Assembly (NCBI GenBank): GCA_934573735.1
Contig: CAKTMC010000002.1
Coordinates: 62,001-126,000, forward strand
Source: an uncultured Oscillospiraceae bacterium
Lineage (GTDB): Bacteria > Bacillota > Clostridia > Oscillospirales > Oscillospiraceae
DNA: 64,000 bases
Direction: 5' to 3'
Made by a program: the position numbers and the translations under genes
The notes under the pieces: generated by a model
The model's database searches: none
What the model was told of the DNA's origin: nothing
The model's input: the letters and a program-made list of their open reading frames with translations, nothing else
Shown here: piece after piece, positions 51,803 to 60,070 of the stretch
How the letters are laid out: every line of letters begins with the position of its first letter
How positions within the stretch are numbered: position 1 is the stretch's first letter

Positions 51803-52534
51803 TCAGGACAGATTCCCGGTCGCGTACATCACCGCAGTCAGGGCGACGACGGGCGCAGTCTCGCAGCGGAGTATGCGCTCACCCATCGAGCAGATATGCA
51901 GCCCCGCGATGCGCGCAAGCTGAGCCTCAAAGGGCGCAAAGCCGCCCTCGGGACCCGTGACTATGGCGGCGCTGGCAATGCCGCTGTTGGCGCTCAGAAC
52001 ATCGTTAAGCGCCTCGCGTTCACCGGTCTCGTACATGAATAGCCCCAAGTCCTTTTTGACCGCAATATCAAGCGCACCGGCAAAGTCGCCCGCCCAGCCG
52101 ACCTGCGGAATTATCCCGCGCCCGGACTGCTTTGCTGCCTCCTCGGCGATACGCTGCCAGCGCTCAAGCTTTTTCTCGGGGGTGTCGGGCCTTGCGACGC
52201 AGCGGTCAGAGTCAAAGAAGAATATCTCCTCAGCACCTGCCTCGACGGATTTCTGGATGATATAGTCGGTTCTGTCGCCCTTCGGCAGCCCGCAAAGCAC
52301 AGTGACCTTGACGCTCGGCTCCGCGGGGCAGCGGACGACCTCAAGCACCTCCGCCTCGACCTGCTCCTTGTCGGCCTTAACGAGACGGCATCTGTAGTCG
52401 GTGCCGCGCCCGTCACATATTATCATGTCCTCGCCCGGACGCATACGCAGTACGCGCACATGCTCCGCGTCGCGCCCCTTTATAATTGCCATGCCGCCGA
52501 GGATATTTGTCCCGGCCATAAAAAATCTGGGCAT
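51803..52534 (-). CDS. rsmE: 16S rRNA (uracil1498-N3)-methyltransferase
   Basis: 243 residues. An N-terminal PUA-like part (MPRFFMAGTNI..., HVLRVLRMRPGE-type) precedes the SPOUT knot with VTGPEGGFAPFEAQLARIAG, SMGERILRCETAPVVAL, the classic RsmE S-adenosylmethionine-binding end. Also KSVEAGAEEIFFFDSDRC. Confidence 0.95.
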   Translation of the reverse strand: MPRFFMAGTNILGGMAIIKGRDAEHVRVLRMRPGEDMIICDGRGTDYRCRLVKADKEQVEAEVLEVVRCPAEPSVKVTVLCGLPKGDRTDYIIQKSVEAGAEEIFFFDSDRCVARPDTPEKKLERWQRIAEEAAKQSGRGIIPQVGWAGDFAGALDIAVKKDLGLFMYETGEREALNDVLSANSGIASAAIVTGPEGGFAPFEAQLARIAGLHICSMGERILRCETAPVVALTAVMYATGNLS

Positions 52535-52648
52535 AGGAATTCTCCGTTTCTGATTATTTTATGCGCTTATTATCGCACAAAAGGCGCGTCATTGCAAGAG
52601 CTTAGCGAAAAACACGGGCCATATCCGCTCCGGACACAGCCCGTGTTT

Positions 52649-53188
52649 TCAGCTTTCCATCTGCTTGCCTAAAAATGAGGCCGCCGTCTGCGCAAGCTTG
52701 TATTCAAGCTCACCGCAGGGCAGACTATTGCGCGGCGTGACGAACATGACGCAGCCCATGAGATCGCCCTCGGATATGACGGGCGAGGCTGCGGCGACGC
52801 AGTATTTTTCGTCCTCCGCCGTGACGGGCATGCTGCTGCCGCCCTCCTGACGGTAGCTGCTCCGCGTCTCCATCATGCCCGCAAGCTGCCGGCTTATGGG
52901 TCTGTCCATAAGCTCGCGCTTTGCACCGCCTGCAATGGCAATAACGCTGTCACGGTCGCAGACCGCGACTATGCCGTCGGTGGCCTTGCGCAGACTGTCG
53001 CAAATCTGCGCGGCAAAGTCCGAAAGCTCCCCGATAGGGGAATATTTTTTGAAGATAAGCTCACCGTCCTTATCGGTGAATATCTCCAAGGGGTCGCCCT
53101 CGCGGATACGCATGGTTCGGCGTATCTCCTTCGGGATGACCACGCGGCCAAGATCGTCAATACGCCGTACTATACCGGTCGCTTTCAT
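52649..53188 (-). CDS. spoVT: Stage V sporulation protein T
   Basis: 179 residues from the ATG at 53188, 8 bases after AAAGGAGAG; a longer frame to 53365 is not supported. Residues 1-50 are the AbrB swapped-hairpin DNA-binding domain (MKATGIVRRIDDLGRVVIPKEIRRT), and 55-179 a GAF-like domain (TDGIVAVCDRDSVIAIAGG). SpoVT controls late forespore genes; it is strong evidence that the organism forms spores. Confidence 0.95.
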   Translation of the reverse strand: MKATGIVRRIDDLGRVVIPKEIRRTMRIREGDPLEIFTDKDGELIFKKYSPIGELSDFAAQICDSLRKATDGIVAVCDRDSVIAIAGGAKRELMDRPISRQLAGMMETRSSYRQEGGSSMPVTAEDEKYCVAAASPVISEGDLMGCVMFVTPRNSLPCGELEYKLAQTAASFLGKQMES

Positions 53189-53339
53189 ATATATCTCTCC
53201 TTTGGCTCTATTTTCTTTTCTATTGTCTGCAAAGATGCAAAAAATATGTGGCTCAAAAGAGAGCCGAACAAACATTTGCACCGGGCAAAGACTGAAATTT
53301 TGCCGGAAGCAAGGGCCATTTTCACTTGAATATACTTGA

Positions 53340-53361
53340 GCTGTCGTCAAAAGGCGACAGC
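53340..53361. other. Perfect hairpin between spoVT and the cas remnant
   Basis: GCTGTCG and CGACAGC enclose 8 bases. There is no T run, so its role is not clear. The rest of the 290-base gap is AT-rich and holds the cas promoter. Confidence 0.4.
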
Positions 53362-53396
53362 ACATTCTAATTGCCCTTCGTCAAGGTGCAGCACTA

Positions 53397-53425
53397 TTGA
53401 CTTTAATGTTCTGGTAAATTACAAT
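53397..53425 (+). promoter_or_regulatory. Promoter of the cas remnant
   Basis: TTGACT and TACAAT with a 17-base spacer, about 50 bases before the cas3 start. Confidence 0.6.
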
Positions 53426-53478
53426 AAAATTCACAAAACAAAAAACGGAAATTGACGAAAAAGCACGGGGGTGAGGCG

Positions 53479-54525
53479 ATGGACAGTCAAAGGCAAAGGA
53501 GCAACACGGCGCCGTACAGCAGGGCGATGTATGCCTTGGTTGCGAAAACCGCGCCCGGAGATGAGAGCCTTTGGCTTCCGCTGACCTATCATTTGCTGGA
53601 CACGGCGGCGGTCATGGACTATCTGCTTGAAAATTGGCTGCCGGAGCATAGCTGCGAGTCCTTGGGGCTGGAGCAGGAGGATTTCCGGCGGCTTGCGTTT
53701 GCAGCAGCGCTTCTGCACGACACAGGTAAGACAACAAAGCTTTTTCAATGCAATATTACCGCACAGAGACCCGAGCTGAGGGAAAGACTTCGGGACTTCG
53801 GTCTGGAGGACGGCAATTTTCTGACACTGAAAAATCTGCCGCACGCGGCGGCGGGAGCGGAGCTGCTTCGGCATGAGGGCTTTAATGAAAGCCTTGCCGC
53901 AGTGGTCGGCGCGCACCACGGAAAGCCTGAAACAGGGTACGGCGGCGAGGAATACTATTTTAGTGAAAGCAACCCCTTGTCATTCGGCTGGCTGAGCAGA
54001 GGGGGAAGAGCTACCGGCTGGGGCGCAGTTCAGAATGAAATTATACGCTGGGCTTTGAGTCAGGACGGAATGGAGACCCCGGAAAATCTACCGGAGTGCT
54101 CGATGGCGGCACAGATGCTGCTGACGGCGCTCGTCATCATGGCAGACTGGATTGCCAGCAACACCGCGTATTTCCCCCTGATTTCCACGGAGGAGCTGCC
54201 GCACGGGCAGTCTGAGCTGAACGGTGAGTTTCTTAGCTTGGAGGAGGGCGCGGTGGAGCTGGCGCAGGAGGAAGCGGAGAGCGATACCCTGACCGTTCAC
54301 TCCTTCTTCCGAGGGCGAAAGACAAGGCTGCTGGCAAATCTCGTAGTCGGTACGGTTGACCAGCTCCTTATGGCGGCGCTGAAACGCAAGCATGTGATGC
54401 TGTGGCATCTGGGCTTAACGGGCAAGGTCGTTATAATAGACGAGTGCCACGCCTATGACGCATATATGAATACTTATCTTGACAGCGCTGAGCGACTCGA
54501 CACGGCTGGTTCTGGACGCTATTGA
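53479..54525 (+). pseudogene. cas3: cas3 fragment (HD nuclease and first part of helicase)
   Basis: The N-terminal HD domain is intact (LLHDTGKTTKLF with the HD pair, then VVGAHHGKPET), and the frame reaches helicase motif II (VIIDECHAYDAYMNTYLD). It then loses similarity near 54490 and stops at 54525, at about 348 of the ~850-900 residues of a type I-E Cas3. Motif III-VI and the C-terminal domain are gone. The junction runs directly, in another frame, into the end of cas5. An isolated HD-domain protein could still be made. Confidence 0.88.
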
Positions 54526-54676
54526 AGGGGAGCCGGGCGGACTTGTCCGCGACGTGCCGCTCTCCTTTGACCCGGCATGGAGGGAATATACATATCGCAG
54601 GGTGACGGAGAAGTTTCTGAGGGAGTCTGTGCGCTTCCCCACGGAGCATGACCCCATGGCAGAATTGGAGGACTGA
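54488..54676 (+). pseudogene. cas5e: cas5 (type I-E) C-terminal remnant
   Basis: From about 54488, in the frame one base off from cas3, the sequence reads SDSTRLVLDAIEGEPGG, RDVPLSFDPAWREYTYRRV, the end of a Cas5e protein, with its natural stop two bases before cas6e. The remaining cas5, cas7, cse2 and cse1, and the rest of cas3, are missing between 54485 and 54495, consistent with one deletion of several kilobases (size inferred from standard gene lengths). Confidence 0.75.
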
Positions 54677-54678
54677 GG

Positions 54679-55317
54679 ATGTATCTTACTCAACTGCATC
54701 TTGATATAAGTAAGCGTCAGACCTTGGCCGCCCTGACCGCGCCCTGCAAGCTGCACGGAGCTGTGGAATCGGCATTTTCCGGGCCGCGGCAGAGAAATCT
54801 GTGGAGGATTGATGTTCGCGCCGGGCAGTATTATCTGCTGCTCCTGAGCGGCGAAAAGCCCGAGCTTTCACAGGCGGCGGCACAGTTCGGCGTTCCCGGT
54901 GAGAGCTGGCAGAGCAGGGATTACGGCGCGCTTCTTGACAGAGTCCAAAACGGAAGCCGCTGGCGCTTTCGCCTGTGCGCAAATCCCACCTACAGCGTGC
55001 CGGGGGAGCATGGGCAGCGCGGCCGTGTCTGCGCACACAGTACGCCGGAAAACCAGATAAAATGGCTTGTGAAGCAGAGCGAGAAGCATGGCTTTTCGCT
55101 AAAGCCCGATGAGTTTGCCGTGACGCAGTCAAAGTGGTATCGCTTCAAAAAGGGCGGCAGCAAGAATGTGAGCTTCCTGTCGGTGACCTATGACGGAATC
55201 TTGACCGTGGAGAATAAGGAGCTTTTCAAGGCTGCGCTGTGCAGCGGCATCGGCTCCGGCAAGGCCTACGGCGCGGGGCTTATGACCCTTATGCGGACGG
55301 GAGATAGCCATGGCTGA
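54679..55317 (+). CDS. cas6e: Cas6e (CasE) CRISPR RNA endoribonuclease
   Basis: 212 residues, full length. MYLTQLHLDISKRQT, a Cas6e-type first ferredoxin fold with HGAVESAFSG containing the catalytic His position, and GIGSGKAYGAGLMTLMR, the glycine-rich C-terminal loop, are present. It would cut the repeat hairpin of type I-E transcripts. It is the only complete cas gene left; the start follows the cas5 stop by 2 bases and its stop overlaps the cas1 start. Confidence 0.92.
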   Translation: MYLTQLHLDISKRQTLAALTAPCKLHGAVESAFSGPRQRNLWRIDVRAGQYYLLLLSGEKPELSQAAAQFGVPGESWQSRDYGALLDRVQNGSRWRFRLCANPTYSVPGEHGQRGRVCAHSTPENQIKWLVKQSEKHGFSLKPDEFAVTQSKWYRFKKGGSKNVSFLSVTYDGILTVENKELFKAALCSGIGSGKAYGAGLMTLMRTGDSHG

Positions 55318-55477
55318 TATGCCCGGTATGCTCCGACCGGAGCTGCAGGCTCTGCCGCAAATCGGCGACCGAATGAGCTTTCTCTATCTTGAGCGCTGTG
55401 TTTTGAACCGTCAGGACAGCGCCATCACTGTGACCGATGGTGAGGGATATACGCACACTGTTTGCACGCGGGGGTGA
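55310..55477 (+). pseudogene. cas1: cas1 N-terminal fragment joined to a CRISPR repeat
   Basis: 55 codons: MPGMLRPELQALPQIGDRMS, FLYLERCVLNRQDSAITVTD match the start of type I-E Cas1. Near 55465 the sequence switches to the 3' half of a CRISPR repeat, whose GGGTGATCC supplies the stop codon. The catalytic part of cas1, all of cas2 and the leader are lost. Confidence 0.85.
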
Positions 55478-55602
55478 TCCTATAGGAGGAAAACGCATGA
55501 ACGAAGAAACCAACTATTCCCCGCACTCGCGGGGGTGATCCCGAAACGCCATCAGGCATGTTCTAGAAGCCGCTCTATTCCCCGCACTCGCGGGGGTGAT
55601 CC
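55465..55602 (+). CRISPR. Type I-E CRISPR array remnant, part 1
   Basis: A half repeat (ending at 55480) and two full 28-base repeats (55514-55541, 55575-55602), each CTATTCCCCGCACTCGCGGG then GGTGATCC, with 33-base spacers and a 61-base period. The repeat forms the CCCCGC/GCGGGG hairpin cut by Cas6e. The first spacer resembles a gene start (see findings). Confidence 0.95.
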
Positions 55603-55622
55603 CTTAACTCCGATTTTTGTCA

Positions 55623-55661
55623 AAAAAGCACAAGGCCGGGAGATGTGTCCCCGCCTTGCTT
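55623..55661 (-). terminator. Terminator reading out of the array unit, minus strand
   Basis: AAGCAAGGC and GCCTTGTGCTT with an inner GGG/CCC stem, followed on the minus strand by TTTTTTG. Confidence 0.5.
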
Positions 55662-55708
55662 ATAGTAAGTATGATGCTAAAAAACTATGAATTATTTTGA
55701 ATTTGCTC

Positions 55709-55737
55709 TTTACATAGTGCGTTACTTATGTTATAAT
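55709..55737 (+). promoter_or_regulatory. Promoter of the small gene inside the CRISPR remnant
   Basis: TTTACA and TATAAT with a 17-base spacer, 30 bases before the start codon. Confidence 0.7.
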
Positions 55738-55767
55738 AAAACCAAGCTAAAGCAAAGGAGGGGCAAG

Positions 55768-55956
55768 ATGCCCGAAAGGAAGATAACAGCGCAGGAGCGC
55801 TGGCTCAAAGCAAACTCAGTAACACTCAGCATCCGGCTTATGCTGCGCACCGAGCAGGACATTATAGCTCGGCTTGACGAGGTGGACAGCAAAGCGGGCT
55901 ACATTAAGCGGCTTATCCGTGAGGATATCGCCCGGCAGGAAAAAAGCGAGGGTTAA
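55768..55956 (+). CDS. Small RHH-like hypothetical protein between CRISPR repeats
   Basis: The ATG at 55768 has AAAGGAGGGG upstream. 62 residues: a charged start, TVTLSIRLMLRTEQDI-like strand (SVTLSIRLMLRTEQDIIARL) and DSKAGYIKRLIREDI helix, a pattern common in small Firmicutes proteins with a ribbon-helix-helix look. It has its own promoter and a terminator, whose loop contains the stop codon. It separates two parts of the CRISPR array, so it was probably inserted there. Confidence 0.75.
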   Translation: MPERKITAQERWLKANSVTLSIRLMLRTEQDIIARLDEVDSKAGYIKRLIREDIARQEKSEG

Positions 55957-55967
55957 GCCCTCGCTTT
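55943..55967 (+). terminator. Terminator overlapping the stop of the small gene
   Basis: AAAGCGAGGG and CCCTCGCTTT, perfect 10-bp stem, with the TAA stop in the 5-base loop. Confidence 0.8.
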
Positions 55968-55981
55968 CTATGCAAGATATG

Positions 55982-56070
55982 CTATTCCCCGCACTCGCGG
56001 GGGTGATCCTGACAGCTCGGTGAACTCTAAACGACCGTTGTACATCCCACCAATCCCCGCACGCGGCGTG
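55982..56070 (+). CRISPR. Type I-E CRISPR array remnant, part 2
   Basis: A full 28-base repeat (55982-56009) identical to those in part 1, a 33-base spacer (56010-56042) and a degenerate last repeat (about 56043-56070, with CCCCGCACGCGG). The degenerate repeat marks the leader-distal end. Confidence 0.9.
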
Positions 56071-56126
56071 TTCTGACTGAGGGGAAAAGGACTAAGCAAA
56101 AGCAAGGAGGCGAGAAACGAGGGAGT

Positions 56127-56285
56127 ATGAGAGCAAAATATATTGGCAAGACGGATTTTCTAGTGCTCACTCACGGAAAGCTATATGAAATCCTCTCGGT
56201 CGAAAAGGACTGGTACAGAGTTATTGATGACAGCGGGGAGGACTATTTATACCCGCCGGAGCTGTTTGAGCTTTTAGAAGATTAA
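56127..56285 (+). CDS. Small hypothetical protein
   Basis: 52 residues: MRAKYIGKTDFLVLTHGKLY ... WYRVIDDSGEDYLYPPELFELL. CGAGGGAG and further upstream GGAGG are possible ribosome sites. It looks like a small SH3-like beta barrel of the kind seen as short accessory proteins in gut Firmicutes. No function known to me. A terminator follows at 56317. Confidence 0.65.
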   Translation: MRAKYIGKTDFLVLTHGKLYEILSVEKDWYRVIDDSGEDYLYPPELFELLED

Positions 56286-56314
56286 AAAACAAATCTGCGC
56301 TCCCCGTGCGGGAT

Positions 56315-56348
56315 AAAAAGACGCACCGTGGATTTTCACGGTGCGCTT
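56315..56348 (+). terminator. Terminator after the small protein gene
   Basis: AAGACGCACCGTG and CACGGTGCGCTTT form the stem around ATTTT-type loop sequence (GATTTT). Confidence 0.75.
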
Positions 56349-56362
56349 TGCGTAAATCAAAG

Positions 56363-56430
56363 AAATGCCGCTAAGGACATCAGTAGCTCGTGCGGGGCAA
56401 GCCCGCAGTCTACATTCCTTAGTGGCATTT
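56363..56430. other. Long nested hairpin downstream of dnaE
   Basis: AAATGCCGCTAAGGA and TCCTTAGTGGCATTT form a 15-bp outer stem (one G-T pair); inside, TGCGGG-GCAA-CCCGCA forms a second hairpin. It lies between a plus-strand terminator and the end of dnaE (minus). It may be the dnaE terminator, but the T run is weak, and the region from 56431 to 56576 has no gene. Confidence 0.5.
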
Positions 56431-56576
56431 CCGTCAGTTGAAAACCTTGCTACGCCGATAGGTGACAGCCCCCATCAATACGCCCGAAGCGAGCCGCAGT
56501 ACAGTTTCCTAAACCATAATACAATATATTTCCAAAAATGTCAATGAAAAAATACTATACCGCGCGGAGACTCAAG

Positions 56577-59500
56577 CTATTTCACAACGACGTTTTTGTC
56601 GCCGCAGAGACGGCGCAGCTCCTCGATGAGTGCCTTATGAATTATGCAATGCGCGCCGAGCCGCTTTTTCTCCTGCTCACAGTAGATGACCAGCTGCTGC
56701 TCTCCCGGGAACATCGTCAGAAGCAGCTTGATGCGATGCAGACGCGCATCCTCGCGGTTCGGCAGCTTTACCCAGAGCTTTTGCTCCGGACGCGGCTCTT
56801 GGCGGGGCTCCTGTCGGCGCTCCTGCGGCATATATGCCATGTCGTTAATATTATACATGGTATCCACAATGAACTGCGGATCCTTCTCGTCGCGCACGGA
56901 GATACGCCCGCGCACGATGACGGTATTGTCCTCGCGCAGCACACCGCCGCAGGCGTCGATGACCTTCTGGAACGCCAGCATCTCCATCATACCGCTGTCG
57001 TCCTCAAGCTGAAGATAGCACATCATGGACTGATTTTTCGTCGGGCGCATCTTGAGCGAGGATATTACGCCCGCAATGGAAATGTACTGATTGTCGTGAT
57101 ACTTCTGCGGCCCGTCCTCGGCGGCAAAATCGTTCAGAATATCTCCGATGGGTATCGCGCCCGCCCTTCGAGCCTTGTCGCGGTATTCGTCCATGGGGTG
57201 ACCGCTGAGATACAGCCCGGTCACTTCCTTTTCCATGGTCATTTTTTCTCGTGCGCTGAACTCTGCGACCTCGGGCATCGGTATAGTCTGTGCCGACGCG
57301 CTGCTTTGCCGGGCAAAGTCGCCGAAGAGGTCATACTGACCTGCGATGTTATCTCGCGCCGCCTGACTTATGCTGCCTATGACGGCGCCCGCTATCTGAA
57401 GCAGAGCCTTGCGCTTATAGCCCATGCTGTCAAAGGCACCGGCGCGGATGAGATTTTCCACGGCGCGGCGGTTCAGCTCCTTGCCGGACATACGGCGGCA
57501 GAAGTCCTCAAAGCTTGCAAAGTCGCCGTTTGCGCTGCGCTCGTTCACAAGCTCCTCGATGGCGCTCCAGCCTATACCCTTTATGGCGACAAGACCGAAG
57601 CGGATGTTTCCACCGGAGACGGTGAAGTTTGCGTCCGACTCGTTGACGTCCGGGGGTAAAAGCTGTATGCCGAGCTCACGACATTCGGCGATATACTCAG
57701 CGACCTTGGTGCTGCTGTCGAGCACGGAGGTGAGCAGCGCCGCCATATACTGCGGGGCGTAGTGGCGCTTCATATAGGCGGTGCGGTAGGCGACGATGGC
57801 ATAGCTTACGGCATGAGCCTTATTGAAGGCGTAGCTTGCAAAGTCCAGTATCTCGTCATAGATGCTGTTAGCGACCGCCTCGGACACACCGTTTGCGACT
57901 GCGCCCGCGATGCCGCGCTCCGGGTCGCCATGGATAAAGGCCACGCGCTCGGCATCAATTACGCTGTGCTTTTTCTTGCTCATTGCGCGGCGTATCATAT
58001 CCGCCTGACCGAGCGAGAAGCCCGCAAGACGGCGGAATATCTCGATGACCTGCTCCTGATACACGATGCAGCCGTAGGTGACGGAGAGTATCGGGCGCAG
58101 CAGCTCATGCTTATACCGCACCTTCTCCGGGTGGACGGAGCACTCAAGGAAGCGCGGGATGGAGTCCATGGGACCGGGGCGGTAGAGCGCGATAAGTGCG
58201 GTGATGTCCTCAATGCTCTGTGGGCGGAGGCTCATGCACACGCTGGTCATGCCGGAGCTTTCAAGCTGAAACACGCCGCTTGTGCGTCCGCTGCCGAGCA
58301 TTTCGTAGGTGGGCTCGTCGTCCTCGGGCACTTTTTCTATGCAGAAATCCGGCTCCGTGCGCTGCACGAGCTTGACCGCGTCGTCGAGCACCGTGAGGTT
58401 TCGCAGACCGAGAAAGTCCATCTTGAGAAGCCCCAGCTCCTCAAGCGTCGTCATCTGGTACTGGCAGACGGGGTTGCCGTCGTTTGTCGAGAGCGGGACA
58501 TACTCATAGACCGGCTTTTCGGTAATGACAACGCCCGCCGCATGGGTCGAGGCGTGGCGCGGCATGCCCTCCAGCGCCTTTGCAACGTCTATGAGCTGCT
58601 TTATTTCCGGATCCTTCTCGTACATCTCCTTGAGCGGCTTTGAGAGGGTAACTGCCTCGTCAAGCGTGATGTTCAGCGCACCCGGACCCGAGGGGACCTG
58701 CTTTGCGACGCTGTCCGTCTCCGCGTAGCTGACGGAGAGGGCGCGCCCCACGTCGCGTATCGCACCGCGTGCCGCCATGGTGCCGAAGGTGACTATCTGG
58801 GCGACGTGGTCATGACCGTAGAGCCGGTTGACATAGTCTATGACCTCGCCGCGGCGGTTGACGCAGAAGTCAACGTCGATATCCGGCATGGAGACTCGCT
58901 CAGGGTTCAGGAAGCGCTCGAAGAAGAGGCTGTATTTTATCGGGTCAACCTCCGTGATGTGCAGGCAGTAGGATACGACGCTGCCCGCCGCACTGCCGCG
59001 CCCGGGACCGACCGGGATGCCGTTTCGCTTGGCGTAGCCGATGAAGTCCGAGACTATGAGAAAATAGTCCACAAAGCCCATCTTGTTTATCATGCTCAGC
59101 TCATAATCGAGCTGCTTATGTACCTCGGGGCTGTCGGGGTAGCGCTCGGCAAAGCCCTTTTCGCAGAGCTTTTTCAGATACTCGTAGCTGTCGTGCTCAC
59201 CCTCGGGGAGCTTGAAGCGCGGCAGATGATAGTGCCCGAACTCAAAGTCATAATTGCAGCGCTCGGCAATGTCGGCGGTGTTGTCGGAGGCCTCCTGCCA
59301 GTCGGGGAAGAGACTGCGCATCTCCTCCTCACTCTTGAGATACATCTCCTGCGACTCAAAGCGCAGACGATCCGGGTCGTTGACGGTCTTGCCCATCTGG
59401 ATGCACATGAGCACGTCCTGATAATACGAGTCCGATTTGTCGATATAATGCGCGTCATTTGTGAGCACGAGCGGTATGCCGGTCTCCCGGTGTATCTGCA

Positions 59501-60068
59501 AAAGCCCCTGCGCGGCGCGCTTTTCCTCGGGGAGATTGTGATCCTGAATTTCAAGATAGAAGCCGTCCTTGCCAAAAAGCTCCTGCAATTCGAGAGCCTT
59601 TTCCTTGGCGGCGTTGTATTCGCCATGCAGCAGCTTCTGCGGAATTTCGCCCGCGAGACAGCCGGAAAGGCAGATAAGCCCCTCGCTGTGCTCGTGCAGC
59701 AGCGCCCAGTCTATGCGCGGCTTTATATAATAGCCGTCGGTGAAGGCCTTGGTGACGAGATAGCAAAGATTTTTATAGCCCTGCTCATTTTTGCACAGCA
59801 GTATAAGGTGAGTGTAGCCGCTGTCTAAAAAATGATCCTTGTCGTTTAAGCCGCGCGGCGCAACATAGACCTCGCAGCCGATAACGGGCTTTATCCCCGC
59901 CGCACGGCAGGCCTTATAAAAGGCGACCGCGCCGTACATTACCCCGTGATCGGTTATCGCAAGGGCGGTCTGACCGAGAGCCTTGGCCCTTTGGACAAGC
60001 GGCTCAATGCGGCAGGCGCCGTCGAGCAGGGAATACTCGGTATGCACATGTAAATGAACGAAAGCCAT
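56577..60068 (-). CDS. dnaE: DNA polymerase III subunit alpha (DnaE)
   Basis: 1163 residues. N-terminal PHP domain (FVHLHVHTEYSLLDGACRI), polymerase palm with PDIDVDFCVNRRGEVIDYV (catalytic aspartates) and GRGSAAGSVVSYCL, a helix-hairpin-helix near 810-870 (VAIKGIGWSAIEELV), and a C-terminal OB fold. This is the DnaE1/DnaE3 type, not PolC. It forms the 3' end of the hprK-murB-rapZ-whiA-dnaE run; only 2 bases separate it from whiA. Confidence 0.96.
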   Translation of the reverse strand: MAFVHLHVHTEYSLLDGACRIEPLVQRAKALGQTALAITDHGVMYGAVAFYKACRAAGIKPVIGCEVYVAPRGLNDKDHFLDSGYTHLILLCKNEQGYKNLCYLVTKAFTDGYYIKPRIDWALLHEHSEGLICLSGCLAGEIPQKLLHGEYNAAKEKALELQELFGKDGFYLEIQDHNLPEEKRAAQGLLQIHRETGIPLVLTNDAHYIDKSDSYYQDVLMCIQMGKTVNDPDRLRFESQEMYLKSEEEMRSLFPDWQEASDNTADIAERCNYDFEFGHYHLPRFKLPEGEHDSYEYLKKLCEKGFAERYPDSPEVHKQLDYELSMINKMGFVDYFLIVSDFIGYAKRNGIPVGPGRGSAAGSVVSYCLHITEVDPIKYSLFFERFLNPERVSMPDIDVDFCVNRRGEVIDYVNRLYGHDHVAQIVTFGTMAARGAIRDVGRALSVSYAETDSVAKQVPSGPGALNITLDEAVTLSKPLKEMYEKDPEIKQLIDVAKALEGMPRHASTHAAGVVITEKPVYEYVPLSTNDGNPVCQYQMTTLEELGLLKMDFLGLRNLTVLDDAVKLVQRTEPDFCIEKVPEDDEPTYEMLGSGRTSGVFQLESSGMTSVCMSLRPQSIEDITALIALYRPGPMDSIPRFLECSVHPEKVRYKHELLRPILSVTYGCIVYQEQVIEIFRRLAGFSLGQADMIRRAMSKKKHSVIDAERVAFIHGDPERGIAGAVANGVSEAVANSIYDEILDFASYAFNKAHAVSYAIVAYRTAYMKRHYAPQYMAALLTSVLDSSTKVAEYIAECRELGIQLLPPDVNESDANFTVSGGNIRFGLVAIKGIGWSAIEELVNERSANGDFASFEDFCRRMSGKELNRRAVENLIRAGAFDSMGYKRKALLQIAGAVIGSISQAARDNIAGQYDLFGDFARQSSASAQTIPMPEVAEFSAREKMTMEKEVTGLYLSGHPMDEYRDKARRAGAIPIGDILNDFAAEDGPQKYHDNQYISIAGVISSLKMRPTKNQSMMCYLQLEDDSGMMEMLAFQKVIDACGGVLREDNTVIVRGRISVRDEKDPQFIVDTMYNINDMAYMPQERRQEPRQEPRPEQKLWVKLPNREDARLHRIKLLLTMFPGEQQLVIYCEQEKKRLGAHCIIHKALIEELRRLCGDKNVVVK

Positions 60069-60070
60069 GC

